Under the pieces are notes generated by a model, which was not told the DNA's origin, did no database searches, and saw only the letters and a list, made by a program, of their open reading frames with translations. Of a stretch of DNA of 48,342 nucleotides, positions 8,207 through 17,555 are shown piece by piece. How positions within the stretch are numbered: position 1 is the first letter of the stretch; each line of letters begins with the position of its first letter. The DNA is from DATARH01 sp050246595 (GTDB lineage Bacteria; Pseudomonadota; Alphaproteobacteria; ATCC43930; CGMCC-115725), in NCBI GenBank assembly GCA_050246595.1, contig JBFWVT010000036.1, positions 1 to 48,342 of the forward strand, read 5' to 3'. The translations under genes and the position numbers were made by a program.

Positions 8207-8395
8207 ATGAGCGAGCTGGAAGAAAACATCGCGCGGGAGCTTTTGAGCCGCAGTGGCATCAGCGTCATCTGGCAGGCTCATGTTGCCGCTGATGCCGCAT
8301 ACCGGGTCGGCAACGACAGAGCCGCGGAAATCCTTCTCAAGATTGCCGATGCGGCGGAGACGATATGGCGCGATGAGGACCAATACCGCGCATAG
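8207..8395 (+). CDS. Small conserved-looking protein of unknown function, 62 aa
   Basis: I do not recognise this protein. It is acidic and mostly helical: 'MSELEENIARELLSRSG' followed by two helices with alternating Ala and acidic residues, and no signal peptide or membrane segment. The ATG at 8207 follows AAAGG at a suitable distance. A larger open frame continues upstream to 7931, but that part has the composition of spacer DNA. The main support for a real gene is the perfect CRP operator and -10 element placed about 30-70 bp upstream. It converges on the Crp-family gene. Confidence 0.55.
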   Translation: MSELEENIARELLSRSGISVIWQAHVAADAAYRVGNDRAAEILLKIADAAETIWRDEDQYRA

Positions 8396-8481
8396 ATCAC
8401 AAAGGAGCTGCGTGTCCCCGGCATCGAGCCCCCGGCGTCAAGACAGAGCCGGTCCCGGCTTGACGGAACTGAATTCCGGCC

Positions 8482-9192
8482 CTATCCGGCGTACTCTGCG
8501 AGGGCGGCGATATCGCGGATCACGATCGTTCCTTTCTCGATCGAGACGATCCCCAATTCCTTCCACGCGTTAAGGTGCTTGTTGACGCTTTCGCGCGACC
8601 CGCCGACAATTTCCCCAAGGGCACGCTGCGAGATTCTTACGGCGACCGGTTCGGTCCGCGTCTGTCCCGCGCCGGTCTCTTCGGCCAACCGGATCAGCGC
8701 TTTTGCCATGCGCGATTCGAGATGGAGAAAAGCCAGATCCTCGACCTGCTCGTTGGTATGGCGCAGACGATCGCACAAAACCAGCATCAGGTTGAGGCAG
8801 AGATCCGGCCGGCGCTCCAGCAGGGACCAAAGCGATCGGCGCGGAACGATCAAAATCTCGCAGTCGATCAGCGCGGTGACATCGGCGGTGCGCTCCTTGC
8901 CGTCGAGCAGTGCGATCTCGCCGAATACGTCACCGACGCGCAGCACCGACAGAACCACCTGCCGCCCGTCCGGCGACGCTGCGCCGATCGAGACGCGACC
9001 CTTCAGCACCGCCATCATGCTGTCGCCCGGGTCGCCCTTGGCGACGATCTGGTCACCCGCGGTGTATTTGGCTATCCGGGCATGCGCGAGGACCGCATCG
9101 GTCTCCGCATCGCTGAGCCGCGCGAACAGGGCGCTTCCCCGCAGCACTTCCCGCTGTAACGACCTTGACCCGTACACGTGAGGACGCTCCAA
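8482..9192 (-). CDS. Crp/Fnr-family transcriptional regulator, CRP-like
   Basis: This 236-residue protein has an N-terminal cyclic-nucleotide-binding jelly roll (about residues 20-135), a long dimer helix (140-160) and a C-terminal HTH_Crp domain (185-230). In the nucleotide pocket GE (91-92) and RT (101-102) align with G71-E72 and R82-S83 of E. coli CRP, and T146 aligns with T127, so a cAMP-type ligand is plausible. No Cys cluster of the FNR type is seen at the N-terminus. In the recognition helix 'SRESVNKHL', R200 and E201 match the DNA-reading R180 and E181; R185 is replaced by K205. This fits binding of TGTGA half-sites such as the one at 8135. It is transcribed downstream of gmd on the same strand. 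Confidence 0.88.
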   Translation of the reverse strand: MERPHVYGSRSLQREVLRGSALFARLSDAETDAVLAHARIAKYTAGDQIVAKGDPGDSMMAVLKGRVSIGAASPDGRQVVLSVLRVGDVFGEIALLDGKERTADVTALIDCEILIVPRRSLWSLLERRPDLCLNLMLVLCDRLRHTNEQVEDLAFLHLESRMAKALIRLAEETGAGQTRTEPVAVRISQRALGEIVGGSRESVNKHLNAWKELGIVSIEKGTIVIRDIAALAEYAG

Positions 9193-9291
9193 AGCTGACC
9201 CTTCGTCGTGTCTCGCCCCTCAGTTATGGCCCCTTTTGGATTCCCTGAAGCGACAGAGCAGCCTAACAGGCTTTGCGGCAAAAAACCTGAT

Positions 9292-9303
9292 TTCGATATC
9301 GAA
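9292..9303. promoter_or_regulatory. 12-bp perfect palindrome between gmd and the crp-like gene
   Basis: TTCGATATCGAA reads the same on both strands and sits about 90 bp before the start of the Crp-family gene, in a locally AT-rich stretch. It could be an operator for that gene. It is not a TGTGA-type CRP site nor a convincing FNR box, and no binding protein can be named. Confidence 0.25.
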
Positions 9304-9441
9304 GAATGCAACTTTCGCGCCCCGGTCAACGGCACCGCATTGTCGCCGGTCCGCTGACCGTGGGCAAGTCACGGCGCCGTTTGGAGCGACCCATTGCCCA
9401 CCGCAGTGACGGCGCAGCCCGGAGGGTGCCGTTCCGTCGCG

Positions 9442-10545
9442 CTAAGCACCGCCGACAACAGACCGGACGCGGGCGGCGGTGCGGCGGCGACCGCGCCAAG
9501 CGACTGCCTGGTCCGCAGCTTCCAACGTATCGCGCACCCGTCGCGCGTCGGCTTCGGTCATCATCGCGGCGAGAAGGCGGAACCCGACCTTGCGCTCCCA
9601 CCCCAGTACCCGGCGCGCCTTGCTTGCATCACCGATCAGCAGCTCGACCTCGGCCGGGCGGTAAAATTCCGGGTTGACGCGAACGATCACCCGTCCGCTG
9701 CGCCGGTCGATGCCGCGTTCCTGTTCAGCGCTTCCGGACCATTCGATGTCGAAGTCGAGGTGTTCCGCCGCCGCCTCGACAAACTCCCGTACCGTGTGCG
9801 CCTCGCCGGTCGCCAGCACGAAATCCTGCGGCTCGTCGTGTTGCAGCATCTGCCACATCCCGACGACATAGTCCCCGGCAAAACCCCAGTCGCGTCGCGC
9901 GTCGAGATTGCCCAGTTCGAGCACGTCCAGCCGTCCGTAGCGGATGCGGGCCAGCGACTCGGTAATCTTGCGGGTCACGAACTCGCGGCCGCGCAACGGC
10001 GATTCGTGATTGAACAGGATGCCCGAGCTGGCGGCGATGCCGTAGCTCTCGCGATAATTGACCGTGGCCCAGTGCGCGAACAGCTTCGCGATCCCGTAAG
10101 GGCTGCGCGGATAAAACGGCGTTGTCTCGTTCTGCGGCACTTGCTGCGCCAGACCGAACATCTCGGATGTCGAGGCCTGATAAAACCGCGCCGACGATAC
10201 GGTGTGCCGAATGGCTTCGAGAATGCGCAGCGGGCCGATGCCGCTCGCATCCGATGTGTACAGCGGCTGTTCGAACGACAGCGCGACAAAGCTCTGCGCC
10301 GCCAGGTTATAGATTTCATCCGGTCTTACGCGCTCCAGCGCGCGCATGATATTGGTCATCTCGGCCAAGTCGAAATCGACGTACTCGATCGCCTCGGCGA
10401 TTTGCAGCTCGTGCAAACGCCGGTCGCCGCCGCCCGAGGAGCGCCGCTGTCCGCCGAACACCCGATATCCCTTCTCCAAAAGGAAACGAGCGAGATAGGC
10501 GCCGTCCTGACCTGTAATGCCGGTTATCAGCGCGGTTCTGGTCAT
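9442..10545 (-). CDS. gmd: GDP-mannose 4,6-dehydratase
   Basis: Gmd, 367 residues, converts GDP-mannose to GDP-4-keto-6-deoxymannose, the precursor of GDP-fucose, GDP-rhamnose or GDP-perosamine for surface glycans. The NADP loop 'TGITGQDGAYLARFLLEKGY' lies at residues 8-27. The catalytic Thr126 and Glu128 are in STSEMFG, and Y150/K154 lie in SPYGIAK. 'LFNHESPLRGREFVTRKIT' and 'GNLDARRDWGFAGDYV' are diagnostic blocks. The open frame runs far upstream to 11343, but the Rossmann fold fixes the start at the ATG at 10545. The C-terminus has a basic tail beyond the family core. It belongs functionally with the sugar-nucleotide genes at 0.1-2.5 kb, although they are separated and on the other strand. 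Confidence 0.93.
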   Translation of the reverse strand: MTRTALITGITGQDGAYLARFLLEKGYRVFGGQRRSSGGGDRRLHELQIAEAIEYVDFDLAEMTNIMRALERVRPDEIYNLAAQSFVALSFEQPLYTSDASGIGPLRILEAIRHTVSSARFYQASTSEMFGLAQQVPQNETTPFYPRSPYGIAKLFAHWATVNYRESYGIAASSGILFNHESPLRGREFVTRKITESLARIRYGRLDVLELGNLDARRDWGFAGDYVVGMWQMLQHDEPQDFVLATGEAHTVREFVEAAAEHLDFDIEWSGSAEQERGIDRRSGRVIVRVNPEFYRPAEVELLIGDASKARRVLGWERKVGFRLLAAMMTEADARRVRDTLEAADQAVAWRGRRRTAARVRSVVGGA

Positions 10546-11023
10546 GATAGCCCGTGCGCGGCGTCGTTCTATAACAAGGATAATCCATTCCCGCGTCGGA
10601 AGAAAAATACAATTTTGCTCGTTTGCTCGCGATATCCCTGGAGGGGACCCGGCCGCGAGGGTTATCCGGATCAGTTCGGAGCAGCACCAGGCGTCAACAT
10701 GCGCCGGCTCGATGCGGGAGAGCCTGTCGTCCTGACGTATCGGCGGAGCGGCTTTACCCGGATGGGGCGAGGCCTTAATCTGCCTGCTCGACCCGAGCGG
10801 CCAATGAGACGATGCAAGCCCGTCGTCCCTGGTACGGCCGAACAAGCGAGCTCCGACCGGCTCCCCCGGGTTGGATGGCCTGAACGCGCCGGTGGCGATG
10901 CTTCTGAACCCGGCACAGTCGTTTGCCTTGCGTTGAAGGAAGAGGCAGCGGGGAGGTTTTATTGCCGTCGGCCCCAATAATCCGTGTGCCGTTGCGCCCC
11001 GTTCTGCCCGAGACGGATCTGTC
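10546..11023. other. Intergenic region between divergent gmd and the secreted Pro/Ala-rich gene
   Basis: About 480 bp. The 60-80 bp next to gmd are AT-richer and probably carry its promoter. The rest is GC-rich with open frames on several strands that look like spacer. I see no RNA gene or family-like protein here. Confidence 0.5.
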
Positions 11024-11815
11024 ATGAGCCACGCCGCCAGCATCCTTGTTTCCGCCGTTCTCGCCGCTCTGCTGATCGGGACGGCATCGTCCGGCGCCGC
11101 CGAGGAGCCGGTTGCAACGGCGCCGATCCCGCCGCCCCTGCCGGCGGAGCCGCTCAGCCCGGCAATCCCGATGATGATACCAGCGACCCCCTCGCCGAAG
11201 CCGAAGACCAACGCACCCGGCTCGGCGGCGACCGCACCCCGGAAAAAATCCGAAACAGCGGCGACGGCCGCGCCGAAGCGAAAGCCGGAGACCACGGCGC
11301 GCGCATCGCGGCCGAAATCATCCGCTGCGCGGCGGACCGCCATCCGAAAACCCGCTCGCCCGCCACCAGCGGCGGAAAAGACTATGGCGAAGTCGGCCGC
11401 CGAAAAGACCGCCGCCGAGAAAACGGCAGCCGAGGAGGCCGCCGTCGCGGCCGCCGCCGAAGCCGCTGAAAGAGACGCAGCACGGCAAAAAGCCGAAACC
11501 AGGCGCGAGCGACACCAGGATTCGAGGCGCTCGCGAACCGCTCCCGAGACGCCTTCCTGGGCGGCATCGTCGCCCTATGATAACGGGGCCTACGGCAACA
11601 GGGCTTATAAAGGCGGAACCCATGACGACTGGGGGCCTTATCCGCCGGGGCCGATCGAGAGCGGGCCGTCGCGTTACTATGCCGGATATCCGCGGCGGCC
11701 GATGTTTCATGGGCCGGTCTACCCGCCGCCCTGGTACAACGGCCCGCCGCCCCGGTATTACACCGACAGGTATTATCCCGTCCCGTGGCGCGGCGGGCCG
11801 ATGCCGCCCTGGTAG
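11024..11815 (+). CDS. Secreted low-complexity Ala/Lys/Pro- and Tyr/Pro-rich protein
   Basis: No family recognised. The 263-residue protein starts with a clear signal peptide (about residues 1-27, ending in SSGAA). A Pro-rich linker follows, then an Ala/Lys/Arg-rich region with PKRKPETT and repeated AAEKTAAEKT units (residues about 60-160) that looks like an extended or coiled-coil cationic segment. The C-terminal third is very rich in Tyr, Pro and Gly (RYYAGYPRR, PPPWYNGPPPRYY) and ends in Trp. Such Y/P/G-rich tails occur in envelope proteins of alphaproteobacteria. It is probably periplasmic or cell-wall associated, and the cationic part could bind peptidoglycan or LPS (inference). The start is the ATG just before the signal peptide; the ribosome-binding site is weak. 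Confidence 0.7.
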   Translation: MSHAASILVSAVLAALLIGTASSGAAEEPVATAPIPPPLPAEPLSPAIPMMIPATPSPKPKTNAPGSAATAPRKKSETAATAAPKRKPETTARASRPKSSAARRTAIRKPARPPPAAEKTMAKSAAEKTAAEKTAAEEAAVAAAAEAAERDAARQKAETRRERHQDSRRSRTAPETPSWAASSPYDNGAYGNRAYKGGTHDDWGPYPPGPIESGPSRYYAGYPRRPMFHGPVYPPPWYNGPPPRYYTDRYYPVPWRGGPMPPW

Positions 11816-11942
11816 ACCGGCGCCTCCCCCGTTCGCGGCGCGATCCGCACCGATCCGTCGATCCCGGAGCGCACCGCGCGTTGACACGGCAGTCCCGGAG
11901 GCGATCTTATCCGGCGAGCGGTCCGCAGCGCGGGAGGGATGA

Positions 11943-12941
11943 GTGGAAAAACGCAGGTTCGGCAGAACCGGTCTCGAAATCTCGCTGCTCGGTTTTGGCT
12001 GCGGCGCGGTCGGCGGGCTGATGGTCAAGGGCGACCCGGCCGACCAGGAGCGGGCTGTGGCGCGCGCGCTTGAACTCGGCATCAACTACTTCGATACGGC
12101 GCAGATGTATGGGAACGGCGAGAGCGAGATCAATCTCGGCCGTGTTCTGAAGGCGCTGAAGCCCGATGTGTATGTCGGCACCAAGGTGCGCCTGCCGCCG
12201 ACCGAGCCCGGCCGGATCGGCGCGGCGATCGCGGCCTCGCTCGAAGCGAGCCTGACGCGGCTGCAACTCGAACAGGTCGATCTGTTCCAATTCCACAACG
12301 CGATCGTCGAGACGACGCAGGGCGGCAGTTTTAGCGCCGATGCGGTGCTCGACGAGGTCGTGCCGGCCTTCGAGCGATTGCGCGCGCAGGGGAAATGCCG
12401 GTTTATCGGCATCACCGCCAATGGCGAGACCGACGCGCTGCACCGGGTCGTCAATGCCTGCGCGTTCGACACCGGCCAGGTCAGCTTCAACCTGCTGAAC
12501 CCAAGTTCGGCGGGGCCGGTGCCGGCGGGCTATCCGGCGCAGGATTACCGCAACCTGCTCGGCCATCTGCAGACCGCCGATATGGGCATCATCGTGATCC
12601 GCGTGCTGGCCGGCGGCGCGCTGAGCGGCACCGAGGAGCGGCACCCGCTCGGTTCGCCGCCGCCGGCTCCGATCGGCTCGGGACGCGACTACCGCAGCGA
12701 TGTCGAACGCGCCGGCCGCTTCGAACCGCTGGTGCGCGACGGCTACGCCGCCGACAGTCTGATCGAGGCCTCGATCCGTTACGCGATCGCGCAACCGGCG
12801 GTCTCGACCGTGCTGGTCGGGTATTCGACGCTGGAGCAGCTCGACTACGCCGCGCGGTCGGTCGAAAAGGGTCCGCTGTCACAGGCCGCGCTCGACCGCA
12901 TCGCCGAGATCCAGCGCGGTCTCGCCGGCGAGAAGCGGTAG
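11943..12941 (+). CDS. Aldo/keto reductase
   Basis: This 332-residue NADP-dependent oxidoreductase has the (alpha/beta)8 aldo/keto reductase fold. The N-terminus is 'RRFGRTGLEISLLGFGCGAV'. Catalytic residues are Asp in 'NYFDTAQMYGNGESE' and the Tyr of the same block, Lys in 'VGTKVRL', and a His in 'LFQFHNAI'. The C-terminal 'AQPAVSTVLVGYSTLEQLD' matches the cofactor-binding end. The substrate is unknown. Translation starts at GTG 11943 with GGGAGG six bases upstream; an ATG at 11939 is out of frame. The TauD-like gene follows 11 bp later, so the two form an operon and may act on the same compound. Confidence 0.88.
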   Translation: MEKRRFGRTGLEISLLGFGCGAVGGLMVKGDPADQERAVARALELGINYFDTAQMYGNGESEINLGRVLKALKPDVYVGTKVRLPPTEPGRIGAAIAASLEASLTRLQLEQVDLFQFHNAIVETTQGGSFSADAVLDEVVPAFERLRAQGKCRFIGITANGETDALHRVVNACAFDTGQVSFNLLNPSSAGPVPAGYPAQDYRNLLGHLQTADMGIIVIRVLAGGALSGTEERHPLGSPPPAPIGSGRDYRSDVERAGRFEPLVRDGYAADSLIEASIRYAIAQPAVSTVLVGYSTLEQLDYAARSVEKGPLSQAALDRIAEIQRGLAGEKR

Positions 12942-12952
12942 GGAACGCTATC

Positions 12953-13861
12953 ATGAAGGTGACCCCGACCGGCAAGATCCTGGGCGCGACGATCGAGGGG
13001 ATCGACCTCGCAAAGCCGCTCGACCGGGCGGAATTCCGCACGATCCTCAAGGCGCTGGGGCAGCATGGCGTTTTGCGCTTCCCGGCGCAATCGCTCGACG
13101 CGGCCGGGCTGAAAGCGTTTGCGGCGCGGTTCGGCTCGCTCGAAATCAATGTCGCCGGCGCCTTTCAGGAGCCGGGTCACCCGGAAGTGATGATCCTGTC
13201 GAACATCGTCGAGAACGGGCGCCCGATCGGCGCGCGCGACGCCGGCCAGGACTGGCATACCGATATGTCCTACAGCGCGACAATCGCCTTCGCCAATGTG
13301 CTCTATGCGCTGAAGGTGCCGCGACGCGACGGCAGACCGCTCGGCGGCACCGAGTTCGCCAATATGCGCGCCGCTTATCAGGAATTGCCCGAGGCGCTAA
13401 AGCGCCGCCTCGACAGCATGACGGTATTACACGATTTCAACAAGTTCTGGGAGATGATGCGAACGCGGCCGGGTAGCTGGCGTCCGCCGTTGACCCCGGA
13501 GCAGCGCCGCCGGAAACCGCCGGTGTCGCACCCAATCTTTCTGGCGCACCCGGTCACCGGCGACCGGGTGCTCTACGCCAATCCCGGCTACGCGATCCGC
13601 ATCAACGAGCTGTCCGGGGCCGAGAGTGACGAGATGCTGGCGTTTCTGTTCGAGCACCAGTTGCAACCCCGGTTCCGCTACCTGCACCGCTGGACCGAGG
13701 GCGATGTGCTGATGTGGGACGATCTGCTGACCCTGCACAACGCGCAGGCCGATTACGGCCCGGACGAGAAGCGGCTGATAAAACGCTGTCAAGTGATGGC
13801 CGACCGCGTCTTCGATCCGGGCTTTTTGCGCGAGGCGCTCGGCGAGAGGGAGCCGGCCTAG
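12953..13861 (+). CDS. TauD/TfdA-family Fe(II)/2-oxoglutarate dioxygenase
   Basis: The 302-residue protein belongs to the taurine dioxygenase family. The iron facial triad is visible: His and Asp in 'QDWHTDMSYSA' and the distal His in 'LLTLHNAQADY'. The 2-oxoglutarate-binding Arg is in 'EKRLIKRCQVM'. The N-terminal 'GATIEGIDLAKPLD' is the usual first block. These enzymes hydroxylate taurine, alkyl sulfonates or phosphonates, chlorophenoxy acids and other small acids; the substrate cannot be told. No taurine or sulfonate transporter is adjacent. It is paired with the aldo/keto reductase, which could reduce the aldehyde released by TauD-type cleavage (inference). ATG 12953 is the only start that fits. 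Confidence 0.9.
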   Translation: MKVTPTGKILGATIEGIDLAKPLDRAEFRTILKALGQHGVLRFPAQSLDAAGLKAFAARFGSLEINVAGAFQEPGHPEVMILSNIVENGRPIGARDAGQDWHTDMSYSATIAFANVLYALKVPRRDGRPLGGTEFANMRAAYQELPEALKRRLDSMTVLHDFNKFWEMMRTRPGSWRPPLTPEQRRRKPPVSHPIFLAHPVTGDRVLYANPGYAIRINELSGAESDEMLAFLFEHQLQPRFRYLHRWTEGDVLMWDDLLTLHNAQADYGPDEKRLIKRCQVMADRVFDPGFLREALGEREPA

Positions 13862-13915
13862 CCGGCGCCGCAAAAAGGTTTTCATGCTATAGGATTATTA
13901 GAAGACTTTAAGAAG

Positions 13916-14752
13916 TCACTGCCTTATCGAGCGCCGAGCACGATAGAGTGAAGCAGCTCCAGACATTGCGACACTCATTATCGCTCCTAAAATAATGCTC
14001 AGCGTACTTGGCTCGGAAACTGCAATTATAGTGTCTATATCGTAATACCGACCGAACTCGGTGAGAATTTCTTCTCGGTACTCGTCCTGGAAGGGACCAG
14101 CCCGATCCAGGGCGACAATTCTTGAGAGTCCGTCGGGCTGAACCTGCGATGACCAGGAGAATCCGCCCAGCACCTTATATGTACCGCTATTGCTGCTACT
14201 GCTACTATAATCACTGATTAGATATGTTACGAAATCTATTCTGGTCCCGGGAGGCTGTCCATGGGGGGGATCAAAGTAATTCAACGCCGAGCTGGCCGGA
14301 TCGCCTTGTACCTGAAGCTGCCGGTTCTGGTTGTACGGTGTTCCTGGAGGAGGCGAAATTTCGTCAAAGTACCAAGGTCGGGCATCCGCCCAGACTCCTG
14401 GAATTCCTCCGCTTGGCGGATCTATAAATGTTGGTGGAAGACCAGGTATGGGAGGATTTATGGATGTTGCTTTTTGAAACCAGTTCAGATGATCCTGACC
14501 TAAATACTGCTCTAGCTCTTGGAGGGTCATTGTACTGCCATCAGGAGCTTCAAGAAGAACTCCGAATCCACCCCGTAGGCCCTCGTGGCCCGGAAACTCT
14601 GGCGGGAAGTTGGTGAAAACCCCTATCTCTCCCACCATTTCGCCGATAGCAGTGGTGATTGGCACTGTCACGTCCAGAGCATGGCTTCGAATAGGTGAGA
14701 GAAAGGATAAAACGGCAACTCCGGCCCAGACCGCGAAACCACGTGCCGACAT
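13916..14752 (-). CDS. PEP-CTERM sorting-domain protein (exosortase substrate)
   Basis: This is a 278-residue exported protein of unknown function. It has a signal peptide (about residues 1-25, cleavage near SHA-LD). The body is rich in Pro, Asp, Ser and Tyr, with a Ser run near the middle. At the C-terminus are SEPST at residues 246-250, a hydrophobic helix and a basic tail YRARRS. This tripartite end is the PEP-CTERM signal recognised by exosortase (EpsH/XrtA-type), which is usually encoded with exopolysaccharide genes. No exosortase is in the window. The gene is clearly AT-richer than its neighbours, which suggests transfer or relaxed selection. GGGAAGAAG precedes the ATG. Confidence 0.8.
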   Translation of the reverse strand: MSARGFAVWAGVAVLSFLSPIRSHALDVTVPITTAIGEMVGEIGVFTNFPPEFPGHEGLRGGFGVLLEAPDGSTMTLQELEQYLGQDHLNWFQKATSINPPIPGLPPTFIDPPSGGIPGVWADARPWYFDEISPPPGTPYNQNRQLQVQGDPASSALNYFDPPHGQPPGTRIDFVTYLISDYSSSSSNSGTYKVLGGFSWSSQVQPDGLSRIVALDRAGPFQDEYREEILTEFGRYYDIDTIIAVSEPSTLSIILGAIMSVAMSGAASLYRARRSIRQ

Positions 14753-15192
14753 GCTTCTTCCCAGCTATTTTTGAGGCCTGCCCAGCTGTAGTTACAAAGC
14801 CTGAGATATTTGGGACGCAAACTACTCCCACGCGGTCTCGCTCTGCCCGCAGGGCCGGATCATTGAGGGCGCAGCGAGGCGGAGTCTAGGCCCGGCGGTG
14901 TCCCGCCGTCAATGCTCACAGTCCTTGCAAACGCGCCGGCAGATCGCTGCTGAAGAGTTGGCATAATCGCATCCGTGCTCACCGATTCTTGAGCTCGGGG
15001 ATGGCGGCGAGCGATAACTGGATACTTTATCTGCGAGTTTCCTGCTCGGCTCCGGGACTTCTTGCTCGGCGTTCGGGCAAGTGGCCCCGCACATCGCGCA
15101 ATTGCCTGTTTCCGCCTGCCGAACTGCAGCCAAGCCGGGGTCGGGGTCGGGAGTTGCAGCAAGCTGGCGAAGCGGCCACGCATAATGGGCCG
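14753..15192. other. Intergenic region upstream of the PEP-CTERM gene and beyond the groL terminator
   Basis: About 440 bp of lower-GC sequence. The promoter of the PEP-CTERM gene should lie in the first 100 bp. A Cys-rich open frame on the minus strand (14909-15133, TTG start, no ribosome-binding site) is the only thing of note, and I do not call it a gene. Confidence 0.4.
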
Positions 15193-15233
15193 AAAAGGAA
15201 ACCGCCCGCCCGCAGTCTCCCGCGGACGGACGG
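15193..15233 (-). terminator. Rho-independent terminator of groES-groL
   Basis: Read on the minus strand just past the groL stop, CCGTCCGTCCGC pairs with GCGGGCGGGCGG over 12 bp (two G-U pairs) around an 8-nt loop and is followed by TTTCCTTTT. On the plus strand the arms are at 15222-15233 and 15202-15213. Confidence 0.75.
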
Positions 15234-15264
15234 CTCGTTCTGCTCGGCTAAGAAGCGGGAGGGC

Positions 15265-16905
<1,641 letters not shown>

Positions 16906-16933
16906 TTTTCGGTTTCTCCCTTACGCGGCTAGC

Positions 16934-17248
16934 TTAAGCGGCTCTGCGGGATTGGGTGGAGCCGTCGACGATCCCCATGATGTCGGACTCCTTCATGATG
17001 ATCAGGTCCTCGCCGTCCAGCTTGACTTCGGTGCCGGACCACTTGCCGAACAGCACCCGGTCGCCGGCCTTGACATCGAGCGGCTGGACCTTGCCGCTCT
17101 CGTCGCGCGCTCCTGGACCGACCGCGACCACCTCGCCCTCCATCGGCTTTTCCTTCGCCGTGTCGGGGATGATGATGCCGCCCGCGGTCTTCTCTTCCGC
17201 TTCGACGCGCCGGATCAGGACGCGGTCATGCAATGGGCGGAACCCCAT
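16934..17248 (-). CDS. groES: Co-chaperonin GroES (Hsp10)
   Basis: GroES, 104 residues, caps the GroEL ring as a heptamer. 'FRPLHDRVLIRRVEAEEKTAGGIIIPDTAKEKP' contains the mobile loop, and 'DRVLFGKWSGTEVKLDGEDLIIMKESDIMGI' is the conserved end. The frame is open to 17293, but the start is the ATG at 17248, preceded by AAGGAGG. Transcription is driven from a TTGACA promoter and repressed through the CIRCE element just upstream. Confidence 0.98.
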   Translation of the reverse strand: MGFRPLHDRVLIRRVEAEEKTAGGIIIPDTAKEKPMEGEVVAVGPGARDESGKVQPLDVKAGDRVLFGKWSGTEVKLDGEDLIIMKESDIMGIVDGSTQSRRAA

Positions 17249-17279
17249 ATAAACCTCCTTGCACGCTCTGAGATTCGGA

Positions 17280-17306
17280 TTGGCACTCTCCATCCGAGAG
17301 TGCTGC
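17280..17306. promoter_or_regulatory. CIRCE operator (HrcA-binding site)
   Basis: The inverted repeat TTGGCACTC - 9 bases - GAGTGCTGC matches the CIRCE consensus TTAGCACTC-N9-GAGTGCTAA at 15 of 18 arm positions, with the GCACTC/GAGTGC core perfect. It lies between the promoter and groES, so HrcA is expected to repress the operon until heat or folding stress. Confidence 0.92.
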
Positions 17307-17307
17307 T

Positions 17308-17336
17308 GATTTAGTCGGATCGTTCTTTGTTGTCAA
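17308..17336 (-). promoter_or_regulatory. groES-groL promoter
   Basis: On the minus strand, a perfect -35 TTGACA (plus-strand 17331-17336) is followed after 17 bp by TAAATC (17308-17313). Transcription would begin near 17301, inside the CIRCE element, the usual arrangement for HrcA repression. Confidence 0.75.
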
Positions 17337-17555
17337 CCGTTCGGTCGGAGGGCGCCGACGCATCCCGATCCCGGCGAGGGCGCCAGGGTCGCGATCGAGG
17401 TGAGCCGGAGAGGCCGCGACCCCGGGCAGAGCCGGCCGGGCGGGGCACTCTGCGGCGATAGCGGGTTTCTCGGCGGGCAAGGTTTTGACATGGCCCGCGC
17501 CGGGGCGCAGTCTTCCTATATAGTGCCGATACCGGCAACCGGATTGAGCATTGAC

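Noticed and set aside
10546..11343. 266-codon N-terminal extension of gmd
   Set aside because: The Rossmann loop of Gmd must be at the N-terminus, and the extension overlaps the start of the secreted protein gene and has spacer-like composition.
14909..15133. 74-codon Cys-rich frame on the minus strand
   Set aside because: TTG start, no ribosome-binding site, Cys spacing unlike any known finger, and it sits in a degenerate intergenic stretch.
17485..17490. TTGACA as -35 of the HtrA-like gene
   Set aside because: The nearest -10-like TATATA is 26 bp away, too far for a sigma70 pair.
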